A DNA stretch of 64,000 nucleotides from DATJFQ01 sp035495555 (GTDB lineage: Bacteria; Acidobacteriota; Vicinamibacteria; Vicinamibacterales; 2-12-FULL-66-21): positions 22,513 to 86,512 of the forward strand of contig DATJFQ010000025.1 of the NCBI GenBank assembly GCA_035495555.1. The letters are read 5' to 3'. The number at the start of each line of letters is the position of its first letter. The first letter of the stretch is position 1. Under the pieces are notes generated by a model. That model searched no databases. It had not been told where the DNA came from and was given only the letters and a program-made list of their open reading frames with translations. Shown here piece by piece: positions 54,060 to 62,237 of this stretch. The translations under genes and the position numbers were made by a program.

Positions 54060-54569
54060 TCACACGGCTGTCGGCCGTGCGGGAACCAACGGCGGCCCGA
54101 CGATCTCGGATTCGAAGATCGCCCCGACGCGTTTGAGCGCGGCGATGTCCGGCGGCGCCGCCGGCGGCAGTCCCTCGCGCTCCGCTGGACGGCCCGCTTG
54201 CTGGAAAAACGCTTCGCCGCCGCCTGGCGTCATCAACGTCAGCATGCGCGCCGGGGTGTCCCCCTCGACCACGAAGCTGTGCGGAACGCCCCGCGGCAGG
54301 AACACGAATGCGCCGGCCTTCGCTTCGAACGTCCGGTCCCCGCACTGCATCCTGACCGTTCCCTCCAGCACATAGAAGGACTCGTCCTCGCGATGATGAA
54401 CGTGCATCGGCGGCGAAAACCCTGGGGCGATCAGCGATTCCACGAGCCCGAAGGCGCCGTTCGTCATCCCGGCCGTGGCCTTCATGGTCATCCGGTTCGT
54501 GATGAACCAGGTCGCGTCCCCTTCACCCGGGCGCAGGAAATGCGCGTCGGCGGCCGTCTTTGTCGTCAT
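54060..54569 (-). CDS. Cupin-domain protein
   Basis: 169 residues. One cupin barrel: motif 1 PPMHVHHREDESFYVLEG (His-His-Glu metal ligands) and motif 2 FLPRGVPHSF (His). The pattern matches small quercetinase-like or isomerase cupins, but no activity is certain. A good ribosome site AAGGAG lies 8 bp ahead of the ATG. It is divergent from a TetR-type gene across a palindrome, so it is the most likely TetR target. Confidence 0.85.
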   Translation of the reverse strand: MTTKTAADAHFLRPGEGDATWFITNRMTMKATAGMTNGAFGLVESLIAPGFSPPMHVHHREDESFYVLEGTVRMQCGDRTFEAKAGAFVFLPRGVPHSFVVEGDTPARMLTLMTPGGGEAFFQQAGRPAEREGLPPAAPPDIAALKRVGAIFESEIVGPPLVPARPTAV

Positions 54570-54587
54570 AGATAGATTCTCCTTAAC

Positions 54588-54622
54588 TGCACATGCGTGC
54601 AATAACTGCATTGTTGTATACT
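54588..54622. promoter_or_regulatory. Candidate TetR operator and -10 box
   Basis: An imperfect dyad TGCACATGCGTGCA (54588-54601) is centred between the divergent cupin and TetR genes. TATACT (54617-54622) is a likely -10 for the tetR-type gene, and the dyad covers the place of its -35. A TetR dimer bound here could repress both directions. Confidence 0.5.
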
Positions 54623-54633
54623 TCAGACGGAGA

Positions 54634-55290
54634 ATGGCTGTCAAACGTTCTGCACACCCACGCGAACGGCCGCCAGATGCCAGTGGGGCGCGGGGTGCGC
54701 AGCGCCGGCGTACGCGCAAAGCAATCGTCGAGGCGACAATCGCGCTCATCGCCGCTGGAAAGACGCCATCCGTCAACGATGTCGCTGCCGCGGCCGATGT
54801 CTCGCGCCGCACCGTCTACATGTACTTTCCGACGTTTGATCAGCTGCTCATCGATGCGACCGTCGGCGCGCTCAGCCAGCGGTCTGTGGCGAGCGCGCTC
54901 GAGCGCGAGTCGACGGACGTCCAAAGCAGAGTCGACGCGATCGTGCGCGCGTTGAACACGGTGACGCCAGAGGTGGAGAGGCTCGGCCGCGCCCTGATCC
55001 GCCTGACGGTCGAGTCAGGATCGGCCGAGCCCGGCGCAGCGGGCATGCCGCGCCGCGGGTATCGCCGCATCGAGTGGATAGAAGCCGCCGTCGAGCCTCT
55101 GCGGAATGAACTCGGAAAAGTGAAATTCCAGCGTCTGGTGAACGCGCTCGCGATGGTCGTGGGTTGGGAAGCATTGATCGTCCAGCGCGACGTGTGCGGA
55201 TTGAGCAGCAGCGAGGGTGAGGAGCTCTCGCTGTGGGCGGCACGTGCCCTGGTGGCCGCGGCCCGCTCCGGCGATCGATCAAATACGTAA
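54634..55290 (+). CDS. TetR/AcrR-family transcriptional regulator
   Basis: 218 residues. The HTH is at about 30-70 (IVEATIALIAAGKTPSVNDVAAAADVSRRTVYMYFPTFDQLL), with a variable ligand-binding C-terminal half. It should repress itself and the divergent cupin gene. The basic N-terminal arm (RGAQRRRTRK) is long. The ligand is unknown. Confidence 0.9.
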   Translation: MAVKRSAHPRERPPDASGARGAQRRRTRKAIVEATIALIAAGKTPSVNDVAAAADVSRRTVYMYFPTFDQLLIDATVGALSQRSVASALERESTDVQSRVDAIVRALNTVTPEVERLGRALIRLTVESGSAEPGAAGMPRRGYRRIEWIEAAVEPLRNELGKVKFQRLVNALAMVVGWEALIVQRDVCGLSSSEGEELSLWAARALVAAARSGDRSNT

Positions 55291-55343
55291 GGTGACCCCT
55301 TTGATTCGCGAATGACGGTACGCCGTATGAAGAGGCAAGCTGC

Positions 55344-55538
55344 ATGAAACGCTTTCTCAAATGGACCATTTCGCTGAGTGCACTTGCGGCCGCCGGAGTC
55401 TACGCTTACCGCGGCATCCAGGCGGGCCGCTCGAAGCTCAAGGACGCCATCGGCCAGGCTGAGGCGGTCGCGGACGAGACCAGAACGGCCCTCGAGCACA
55501 CGGAAGCGGCCCTCCGCACCGCACGGCAGTCGATCTGA
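55344..55538 (+). CDS. Small membrane-tethered helical protein, hypothetical
   Basis: 64 residues. One N-terminal TM or signal helix (WTISLSALAAAGVYAYRGI), then a charged amphipathic helix (KDAIGQAEAVADETRTALEHTEAALRTA). The shape suits a small inner-membrane anchored coiled coil. No family is recognised. It may be cotranscribed with the TetR gene 53 bp upstream. Confidence 0.5.
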   Translation: MKRFLKWTISLSALAAAGVYAYRGIQAGRSKLKDAIGQAEAVADETRTALEHTEAALRTARQSI

Positions 55539-55574
55539 CCCGACGCGGTGGCACGGCCAGACGCCAATTACAGG

Positions 55575-56513
55575 TCAGTCTCGCTCGCTTTGTTGTGGAA
55601 ACAGCAACGACCCGGCGACCGCGCAGGCCAGCACTGCGGCAATGATGGCCAGCGACGCCGCAATCGGCACATCGTAGATGTCCGCCAGCAGCATCTTCGC
55701 GCCGACGAACACCAGCACGACCGACAGCCCGAGCTGAAGGTAATGGAACTTCTCGACGACGCCGGCGAGCAGGAAATACAGCGAACGCAGACCAAGGATC
55801 GCGCACACGTTCGACGTGTAGACAATGAAGGGATCGGTCGTGACCGCGAAGATGGCGGGGATCGAATCCAGCGCGAACAGGAGGTCCGTGCTTTCGACGA
55901 GGACCAGCACGACGAATAGCGGCGTCGCCGTCAGGCGAGGCGCGGCGGTGCCCGCGGGCGTCAGGCGCACGAAAAAACGCGGACCGTAATATTCGGACGT
56001 CACCGGTATCGCCCGGCGGACCAGGCGCAGCATCGGGTTCTTGTCGGGATGCACCTCGTGGCCCTTCCGCGTCGCGAGGCGTATGCCGGTAAAGGCGAGA
56101 AAGGCGCCGAACACATACATGATCCAGTGGAATCGCTCGATGAGGTAGGCGCCGCCCGCGATCATCGCGCCGCGCATCACCAGCGCACTCAGGATCCCCC
56201 AGAACAGCACCCGATGCTGGTACTCGTCCGCCACGCGGAAGTACGAAAAAATCAGGACGAAGACGAAGATGTTGTCGACCGACAGCGCTTTCTCGATCAG
56301 GTACCCGGTCAGGAACTGGAACCCGGCAGGGCGGCCCATGAACACGGAGACCCAATAGCCGAACGCGAGCGACAGCGCCACCCAGATCGTGCTCCAGGCC
56401 GCAGCTTCCCGCAGGGATACGCGGTGGGAGGTTCGATGAAAGACACCGAGATCGAGCGCAAGGACGGCGAGCACGGCCGCGTTGAATCCGACCCACATCC
56501 ATAGTCTGTCCAT
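55575..56513 (-). CDS. TerC/Alx-family integral membrane protein
   Basis: 312 residues, eight or nine TM helices. Acidic membrane motifs EKALSVDNIFVFVLIF and VESTDLLFALDSIPAIF mark the family, which includes manganese exporters (MntP/Alx-like) and tellurite-resistance TerC. Metal export, probably Mn2+, is the best inference. I saw no yybP-ykoY-like leader in the ~40 bp before the start codon. Confidence 0.9.
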   Translation of the reverse strand: MDRLWMWVGFNAAVLAVLALDLGVFHRTSHRVSLREAAAWSTIWVALSLAFGYWVSVFMGRPAGFQFLTGYLIEKALSVDNIFVFVLIFSYFRVADEYQHRVLFWGILSALVMRGAMIAGGAYLIERFHWIMYVFGAFLAFTGIRLATRKGHEVHPDKNPMLRLVRRAIPVTSEYYGPRFFVRLTPAGTAAPRLTATPLFVVLVLVESTDLLFALDSIPAIFAVTTDPFIVYTSNVCAILGLRSLYFLLAGVVEKFHYLQLGLSVVLVFVGAKMLLADIYDVPIAASLAIIAAVLACAVAGSLLFPQQSERD

Positions 56514-56552
56514 CGCTTCAGGGTATCGTGTTCAGGAGCAGCAGGAGCACAC

Positions 56553-57500
56553 ATGCCGGAAAAGAAGATCATTGCAATCGTTGGAGCAACAGGGGCGCAG
56601 GGCGGTGGTCTGGCCCGCGCGATTCTGAACGACACGAACGGCGGCTTCACCGCGCGCGCGCTGACGAGAGATGCCGCATCGGAGAAGGCGCGGGCGCTTG
56701 CGGATGCCGGCGCCGACGTCGTCGCCGCCGACGTGAACGACGAGGCGAGTCTCGCCCGCGCGTTCGAAGGCGCATACGGCGCGTTCTGCGTCACGTTCTT
56801 CTGGCAGCACATGTCCGCTGAACGCGAACTGACGGAAGCGGCCAACATGGCTCGCGCGGCCAGGACGGCCGGCATTCGGCACGCGATCTGGTCCACCCTC
56901 GACGATTCACGGCAGTTCATTCCGCTGACGGACCAGCGGATGCCGACGCTGCAGGGGAAATACAAGATTCCCCATTTCGACGCCAAGGCCGAAGCCGATC
57001 GCTTCTTCACCGACAACGCAGTGCCGACGACGTTCCTGCTGACCACGTTCTACTGGGACAACTTCGTGCATTTTGGCGCCGGTCCGAAGCCCATGCCGGA
57101 CGGCACCTACGCGTTTACCATGCCGATGGGCAACGAAAAGCTGGCGGGCATCGCGTCCGAAGACATCGGCAAATGCGCGTACGGCATCTTCAACCGCCCC
57201 GACTTGATTGGAAAGACCGTCGGCATCGCCGGCGAACTGCTCACCGGCAGCGACATGGCCGCGTCGATGTCGCGGGCGCTCGGGGTGACCGTGCGTTACA
57301 ACGACGTCTCCCCTGACGCGTATCGAGGGTTCGGGTTCCCGGGCGCCGACGAGATGGGGAACATGTTTCAGTTCTACCGCGACTGTCACCGTCACTTCGA
57401 AGAGTCGCGGAGCGTCGGCGTCGCCCGATCGCTCAACCCCGCTCTGAAGTCGTTCGACGCCTGGCTCGCCGAGAACGCGAAGGCGATCCCGCTGACCTGA
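56553..57500 (+). CDS. NmrA-like NAD(P)-binding protein
   Basis: 315 residues. The Rossmann loop is IVGATGAQGGGLARAIL, then DVNDEASLARAFEGAYGAFCVT. The catalytic Tyr/Lys pair of true short-chain dehydrogenases is replaced (STLDDSRQ, KYKIPHFDAKAEADRF), as in NmrA/HSCARG-type redox sensors. It may bind NADPH without turning over. The substrate or partner is unknown. Confidence 0.85.
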   Translation: MPEKKIIAIVGATGAQGGGLARAILNDTNGGFTARALTRDAASEKARALADAGADVVAADVNDEASLARAFEGAYGAFCVTFFWQHMSAERELTEAANMARAARTAGIRHAIWSTLDDSRQFIPLTDQRMPTLQGKYKIPHFDAKAEADRFFTDNAVPTTFLLTTFYWDNFVHFGAGPKPMPDGTYAFTMPMGNEKLAGIASEDIGKCAYGIFNRPDLIGKTVGIAGELLTGSDMAASMSRALGVTVRYNDVSPDAYRGFGFPGADEMGNMFQFYRDCHRHFEESRSVGVARSLNPALKSFDAWLAENAKAIPLT

Positions 57501-57586
57501 TCGGACGAACGCGCTGGCGCGATCTCGGCACCCCGACCGCCGTGGTCACGATGCGGCTCGGGATGTCCTCCGTCGCAACAGGTGCA

Positions 57587-59752
57587 TCACTTCAGCACCG
57601 CGATGGCGAAATCACCGGTCTTGCGGAGCACGGTGACCCCGGTGTCGCGCGGGTGCCGTTCGAAGAGCAAATCGACGTTCCCGAACGGGAGGTCGAGATT
57701 GCGGACACGAACGTAGTTGAGAAACGACGGCAGCGTCGCGCGGTTCACGCACAGGCGTTTCCCCTCCGCGTCGATCGAAAAATGCAGGCACGATTGAAGG
57801 AACTGAAAGACGACGCCGGCGGCCCAGGCCTGCGGCGAGCAGGCGACGGGGTACGACGTGGGACCTTCACCCGTCCGGCGATGGAACCCGCAGAAGAGTT
57901 CCGGGAGCCGGTGCCCCTCCACGAAGGCGCTCGCATCGAAGAGGCCCCTGAACGGCCGCTCGAGCAGATCGTCGAAGCCGTATGCGCCGAGGCCGGCGGC
58001 AATGATGCCGTTGTCGTGCGGCCACACGGATCCGTTGTGGTACGACATCGGGTTGTAGCGGGCTTCGGTGGGCGCGATCGTGCGAATGCCCCACCCCGAA
58101 AACATCTCGGGGCCGACGAGCTGTTCCGCGACGCGCCGCGCACGCGCCGGCGACGCGATGCCGCCAAAGAGGCAGTGGCCCGCGTTGGAGCTTCGGACGC
58201 GGCACGGTTGCTTGTGGCCGTCGAGCGCGATCGCGTACGTCGACTCCTCTTCGCACCAGAACCGATCTTCGAACGCGATCCGGAGGCGATCCGCCTGGCG
58301 TCGAAGCGTGTCCGCGTAGTCGTGTTTGCCGAGCACCTCCGCCAGCGCCGCGGCGCGCCGCCGCGCGTCGAACACATACGCCTGCACTTCGCACAGCGCG
58401 ATCGGCGGCTCGGCAAGGGAGCCGTCGGCGTGGAAGATCGAATCCTGCGAATCTTTCCACCCCTGCTGCACGAGGCCCGTCGGTGACTGCCTCGCATACT
58501 CGACGAAGCCGTCGCCATCGCGATCGCCGTAGCGATCGATCCAGCCGAGCGCCCGCTCGACGTGCGGCCACAATCCCGCGAGAAAATCGCGGTCGTCCGT
58601 CCGATCGAAATACGCGCCGGCGAGAATCACGAAGAGCGGGGTGGCGTCGATGCTGCCGTAGTAGCAGCCGAACGGCACCTCGCCAAGGTTCGCCATCTCA
58701 CTGCTCCGTGTTTCGTGGAGGATCTTTCCGGGCTCGGCGTCGCGCGCGTCGTCGACGCGGTCAGCCTGCGTCGCCGCGAGATACGACAGCACGCCTTTCG
58801 CGATCCCCGGATTGATCCAGAGCATCTGCAGCGCGGTGATGATGCCGTCGCGCCCGAACGGTGTGCTGAACCACGGAACGCCGGCGTAGGGGTACTTGCC
58901 GTGCGCCGTGTGCGACACGAGCATGCGCATGTCCGCCGCGGAGCGCAACAGCCACTCGTCGAATCGCTCGCTGGACGACTCGACGACCGCGTACTCCGCC
59001 TGCTGGCCGGCCAGCGCGGTCGACGCGTCCTTCTCCGCGGCCTCATACGCCAGCACCGGGGTCTCCGTCGCCTCGCGCTCGCACCGGATCGCCAGCGAGA
59101 GCAGCGCGGATCCGCGCGGCTCCAGGTCATAGTCGAATCGAATCATCCGCGCCGAAGTCGCGTTCGGGGTCTCGCTCCACTCCAGCGTCGTCTTTCGCAC
59201 CTGGCCGTCGAGCCCCCGGTACGTGAATCGGATTTCGCGGCCCGACACGGCAGGTTCGAGGCGCGTTCCATGGCGCTCCCGCTTGGTGCCTCGCACTTCG
59301 AAGATGTCGGCGAAGTCCGCCTCGATATCGAACGCGAGCGACACGTGCACCGACGCGGGGCTGTAGTTCCACAGGCGGATCCGTTCGTGCCACGTGGCGT
59401 TCCAGAGAAAGCGCCCGCGAAAGACGTGCACCAGATCGCGGGCCAGCAGCAGCCCGTCCTGGAGCGGCAGATCCGGGTTGGTCAGGTCCGCGCCGAACAG
59501 CTCGTTTTCCTGTTTGACGCGCGCGCTCAGGACCAGCGGGCGTTGTCCGTTGAGCCGGAGGCGGAACTGTGAGAGATACCGCGTACCTTCGAAGTACAGC
59601 CCCTGCTCGTCCGACCCCAGCGCCCCGACGTCGCCGGATTCGTCGAACACGGCGAACATGTCGTCGTGCTTCAGCACCGCGTGCCGCTGAAGGGGTTTCG
59701 ATGCGGTCGCCAGGATGTAGAACTGATCCTGGACCTGGATCACGTCGTCCAT
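57587..59752 (-). CDS. Glycogen debranching-type amylo-alpha-1,6-glucosidase
   Basis: 721 residues. The N-terminal ~250 are the bacterial debranching-enzyme N-domain (ESGDVGALGSDEQGLYFEGTRYLS). The rest is an (alpha/alpha)6 barrel with YPYAGVPWFSTPFGRDGI and NPMSYHNGSVWPHDNG. The family cleaves alpha-1,6 branches or short malto- or isomalto-oligosaccharides, and some members act on other glycosides. No signal peptide, so it is cytosolic. It is the second gene of a pair: the glycosyltransferase stop overlaps its start by 13 bp. Confidence 0.88.
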   Translation of the reverse strand: MDDVIQVQDQFYILATASKPLQRHAVLKHDDMFAVFDESGDVGALGSDEQGLYFEGTRYLSQFRLRLNGQRPLVLSARVKQENELFGADLTNPDLPLQDGLLLARDLVHVFRGRFLWNATWHERIRLWNYSPASVHVSLAFDIEADFADIFEVRGTKRERHGTRLEPAVSGREIRFTYRGLDGQVRKTTLEWSETPNATSARMIRFDYDLEPRGSALLSLAIRCEREATETPVLAYEAAEKDASTALAGQQAEYAVVESSSERFDEWLLRSAADMRMLVSHTAHGKYPYAGVPWFSTPFGRDGIITALQMLWINPGIAKGVLSYLAATQADRVDDARDAEPGKILHETRSSEMANLGEVPFGCYYGSIDATPLFVILAGAYFDRTDDRDFLAGLWPHVERALGWIDRYGDRDGDGFVEYARQSPTGLVQQGWKDSQDSIFHADGSLAEPPIALCEVQAYVFDARRRAAALAEVLGKHDYADTLRRQADRLRIAFEDRFWCEEESTYAIALDGHKQPCRVRSSNAGHCLFGGIASPARARRVAEQLVGPEMFSGWGIRTIAPTEARYNPMSYHNGSVWPHDNGIIAAGLGAYGFDDLLERPFRGLFDASAFVEGHRLPELFCGFHRRTGEGPTSYPVACSPQAWAAGVVFQFLQSCLHFSIDAEGKRLCVNRATLPSFLNYVRVRNLDLPFGNVDLLFERHPRDTGVTVLRKTGDFAIAVLK

Positions 59753-60795
59753 TCATGCGCTCCGTTCGGGACCGCCTGCGTGCCCGTCAACGCGCGGTCG
59801 TAGAGATCGACGTAGCCGTCCACCATCGTCGCAATCGAGAAGCGCGACTCGACAAAACTCCGGCACTGTTCCGGCGGAATCCGCGGCTGCTCGATTCGGC
59901 GGGCCATGTCGTCGACGTCGGAACAGATCCAGCCGTTCACGCCGTCCTGCACCACCTCCGCCACCGCGCCCCCGGGGAACGCCAGCACCGGCGTGCCGCA
60001 CGCCATCGCCTCGATCATGACGAGGCCGAACGGCTCGTCCCACTGGATGGAAAAGAGCAGCGCGCTCGCGCCCGCCAACAGCGCGTTCTTCATCTCGAAG
60101 TCTGCTTCGCCGATGTACTCGACGCCGGGATCGTGCAGCCGCGGCACGACTTCCGTGTCCCAATACTCCCGGAACACCGGCTGGATCTCGCCGGCGAGCC
60201 TGATCCGCCTGCCCGCGCGCCTGGCCGCATCGATTGCCAGGTGCGGCCCCTTGCACGGCGCCATCCGGCCCAGGAACGCGACGTAGTCGTCCTTGTCAGG
60301 CGTATACGTGTAATCGCTCACCGGGATGCCGTGCGGAATGACCGTCACTCGGGGCATCGGCTCGAGTTCGCCGAGCCAGTGGGCAATCGCGACGTAGTGA
60401 ACGTCGGGATACCGCGCGTATTGTTCCGTGAGGACCGGTTCGTGAGGATGGTGGATCGTCAACACGACGGGCGCGTCGACGAAGCGCGTCATCGGCAGCC
60501 CGACGAGGTCGTTCAGATGGATGATGTCGGCACTTTTCGAAGCGTCACGGATCGCCCACGCCGTGTGGTCGGCGTTCTTGAGCTGACACCGCACGGGATT
60601 GTCGGGCGGCCAGTCGGCATGCGGGTAGATCGATCGAACCGGACACGGGAGGCGCGAGTCGCCGTTGGCATAGACGGTGACCTCGTGTCCGCGAGCGTAC
60701 AATTCGCGGGCAAGGTTTGCAATGAATAGCTCCGTACCGCCGTAGCGGCACGGAGGTATTTCGATGAAAGGCGGACCAATCAGAGCAATGCGCAT
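59740..60795 (-). CDS. GT4-family glycosyltransferase
   Basis: 351 residues, two Rossmann domains (GT-B). N-terminal IPPCRYGGTELFIANLARELYARGHEV is the acceptor loop. C-terminal EPFGLVMIEAMACGTPVLAF carries the E-x7-E donor motif. It transfers a sugar from a nucleotide or phosphate donor. Being coupled to a debranching-type glycosidase, it may build or trim an alpha-glucan or trehalose-type sugar. The exact product is unknown. Confidence 0.88.
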   Translation of the reverse strand: MRIALIGPPFIEIPPCRYGGTELFIANLARELYARGHEVTVYANGDSRLPCPVRSIYPHADWPPDNPVRCQLKNADHTAWAIRDASKSADIIHLNDLVGLPMTRFVDAPVVLTIHHPHEPVLTEQYARYPDVHYVAIAHWLGELEPMPRVTVIPHGIPVSDYTYTPDKDDYVAFLGRMAPCKGPHLAIDAARRAGRRIRLAGEIQPVFREYWDTEVVPRLHDPGVEYIGEADFEMKNALLAGASALLFSIQWDEPFGLVMIEAMACGTPVLAFPGGAVAEVVQDGVNGWICSDVDDMARRIEQPRIPPEQCRSFVESRFSIATMVDGYVDLYDRALTGTQAVPNGAHEWTT

Positions 60796-60946
60796 GGTAT
60801 GGAGGAGTGTCGTGCAAACCACGGTGCCTCATCCATGAGCCTCATCTGAGCAGCGGAGACCGGCCGGGATGTGCCGCGCCGATCGAGGGGCCTCCCGCGG
60901 CCGGGCGGAGCTCCCTGGTGATGATGAAGACGGGTGGACGGTGTGC

Positions 60947-62128
60947 TCAGAACCTGATGATCATCGAGTCTTCGCCCGACGACTCGGCAGCCTCAGGGAC
61001 GTCGGCGAGCTGGATCCGCAGGTTGCCGGGATTGGTGGCGTGCGCGTAGGCCGTCGCGAGGGAAATGACGCCGGCACGCACGAGCTTTTCGAGCTCGCCG
61101 TCGAAGTGCTGCATGCCGTCCAGCTCGCCGTCGCGCATCGCATCGAGCAGCGACTTGCCCTCCCCGTCGCCGGCCTGCATGTACTCGCGCGTGCGCATTG
61201 TCGACTTGAGGATTTCGAGCACCGCGATGCGTCCGCCGTTCATTTTCGGCACGAGACGCTGTGAGATGAAATAGCGGAACGATGCCGCGAGACGCGTACG
61301 GATGGTGTGCTGGTCGCTGGCTTCGAAGGCGCCCACGATGCGGTCGACGGTCGTCGAAGCGTCGATCGTGTGCAGCGTCGAGAAGACGAGATGCCCCGTC
61401 TCGGCGGCGCTCAGGGCGATGTCGATCGTTTCGCGATCGCGCATCTCGCCGACGAGAATCACCTTCGGCGCCTGGCGCAGCGCACCGCGAAGCGCGGCAG
61501 CAAACGTGGGCGTATCGCTGTGCAGCTCGCGCTGGTGCACGGTGCCCTTCTTATGCGGGTGCAGGAACTCGATCGGGTCTTCGATGGTGAGGATGTGCTC
61601 TGCGCGCGTTTCGTTGATTCGATCGATCATCGCGGCCAGCGTCGACGATTTGCCGGAGCCGGTCGGTCCCGTCACGAGCACGATGCCGTTCTTCAGCCCG
61701 ACCACGTCTTCGAGCGCCGACGGCAGCCCGAGATCGCCCAGGCTGGGGATCCGCGAGGCGATGACGCGCATGACGACCGCGAAGCTGCCGCGCTGGCGAA
61801 AGACATTCACGCGGAATCGTGTGCGCTCGGGCAAAGAATAGGAAAAATCGCAGGCGCCCTGCTCTTTCAGGGTCCGGAGCGCGTGCTCGTTGCCGCCGAT
61901 CAGTTCACGCGCGAGATGGAGCGTGTCCGGCGCCCGCATCACCGGGCAGCCGGGAACCGGCACGGGCGTCAGTTCGCCGTGGCGCTCCACCTGCGGCGGT
62001 CGGCCGGGTGAAAAGATGAGATCGCTGATGCCCGGCCCGGCGTCCAGCATGGCGTGGATCAGGTCGTTGGCCTGAACCGCAGCAGGCTGCCCGGAGGGTT
62101 CACCGAAAACCTGGGTTTCGTAGGACAC
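60947..62128 (-). CDS. pilT: PilT/VirB11-type secretion ATPase (twitching motility PilT)
   Basis: 393 residues. The N-terminal PAS-like domain is followed by an ATPase: Walker A GPTGSGKS at 154-161, the Asp box TIEDPIEFLH, Walker B VILVGEMRD and the His box TGHLVFSTLHT. PilT powers pilus retraction. The C-terminus lacks a clear AIRNLIRE motif, so a PilU-like or other secretion ATPase is possible. No other pil gene is in the window. Confidence 0.9.
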   Translation of the reverse strand: MSYETQVFGEPSGQPAAVQANDLIHAMLDAGPGISDLIFSPGRPPQVERHGELTPVPVPGCPVMRAPDTLHLARELIGGNEHALRTLKEQGACDFSYSLPERTRFRVNVFRQRGSFAVVMRVIASRIPSLGDLGLPSALEDVVGLKNGIVLVTGPTGSGKSSTLAAMIDRINETRAEHILTIEDPIEFLHPHKKGTVHQRELHSDTPTFAAALRGALRQAPKVILVGEMRDRETIDIALSAAETGHLVFSTLHTIDASTTVDRIVGAFEASDQHTIRTRLAASFRYFISQRLVPKMNGGRIAVLEILKSTMRTREYMQAGDGEGKSLLDAMRDGELDGMQHFDGELEKLVRAGVISLATAYAHATNPGNLRIQLADVPEAAESSGEDSMIIRF

Positions 62129-62237
62129 TAGACGACAGTATACGCCAATAAGGCTGCCGTCGGCGACTTCACCAGCGACGAGCAGTGCGCGCAGCGGCGC
62201 GCACGCTGCGGCGGTGCGTCGAAACAGGATGTTTCCT

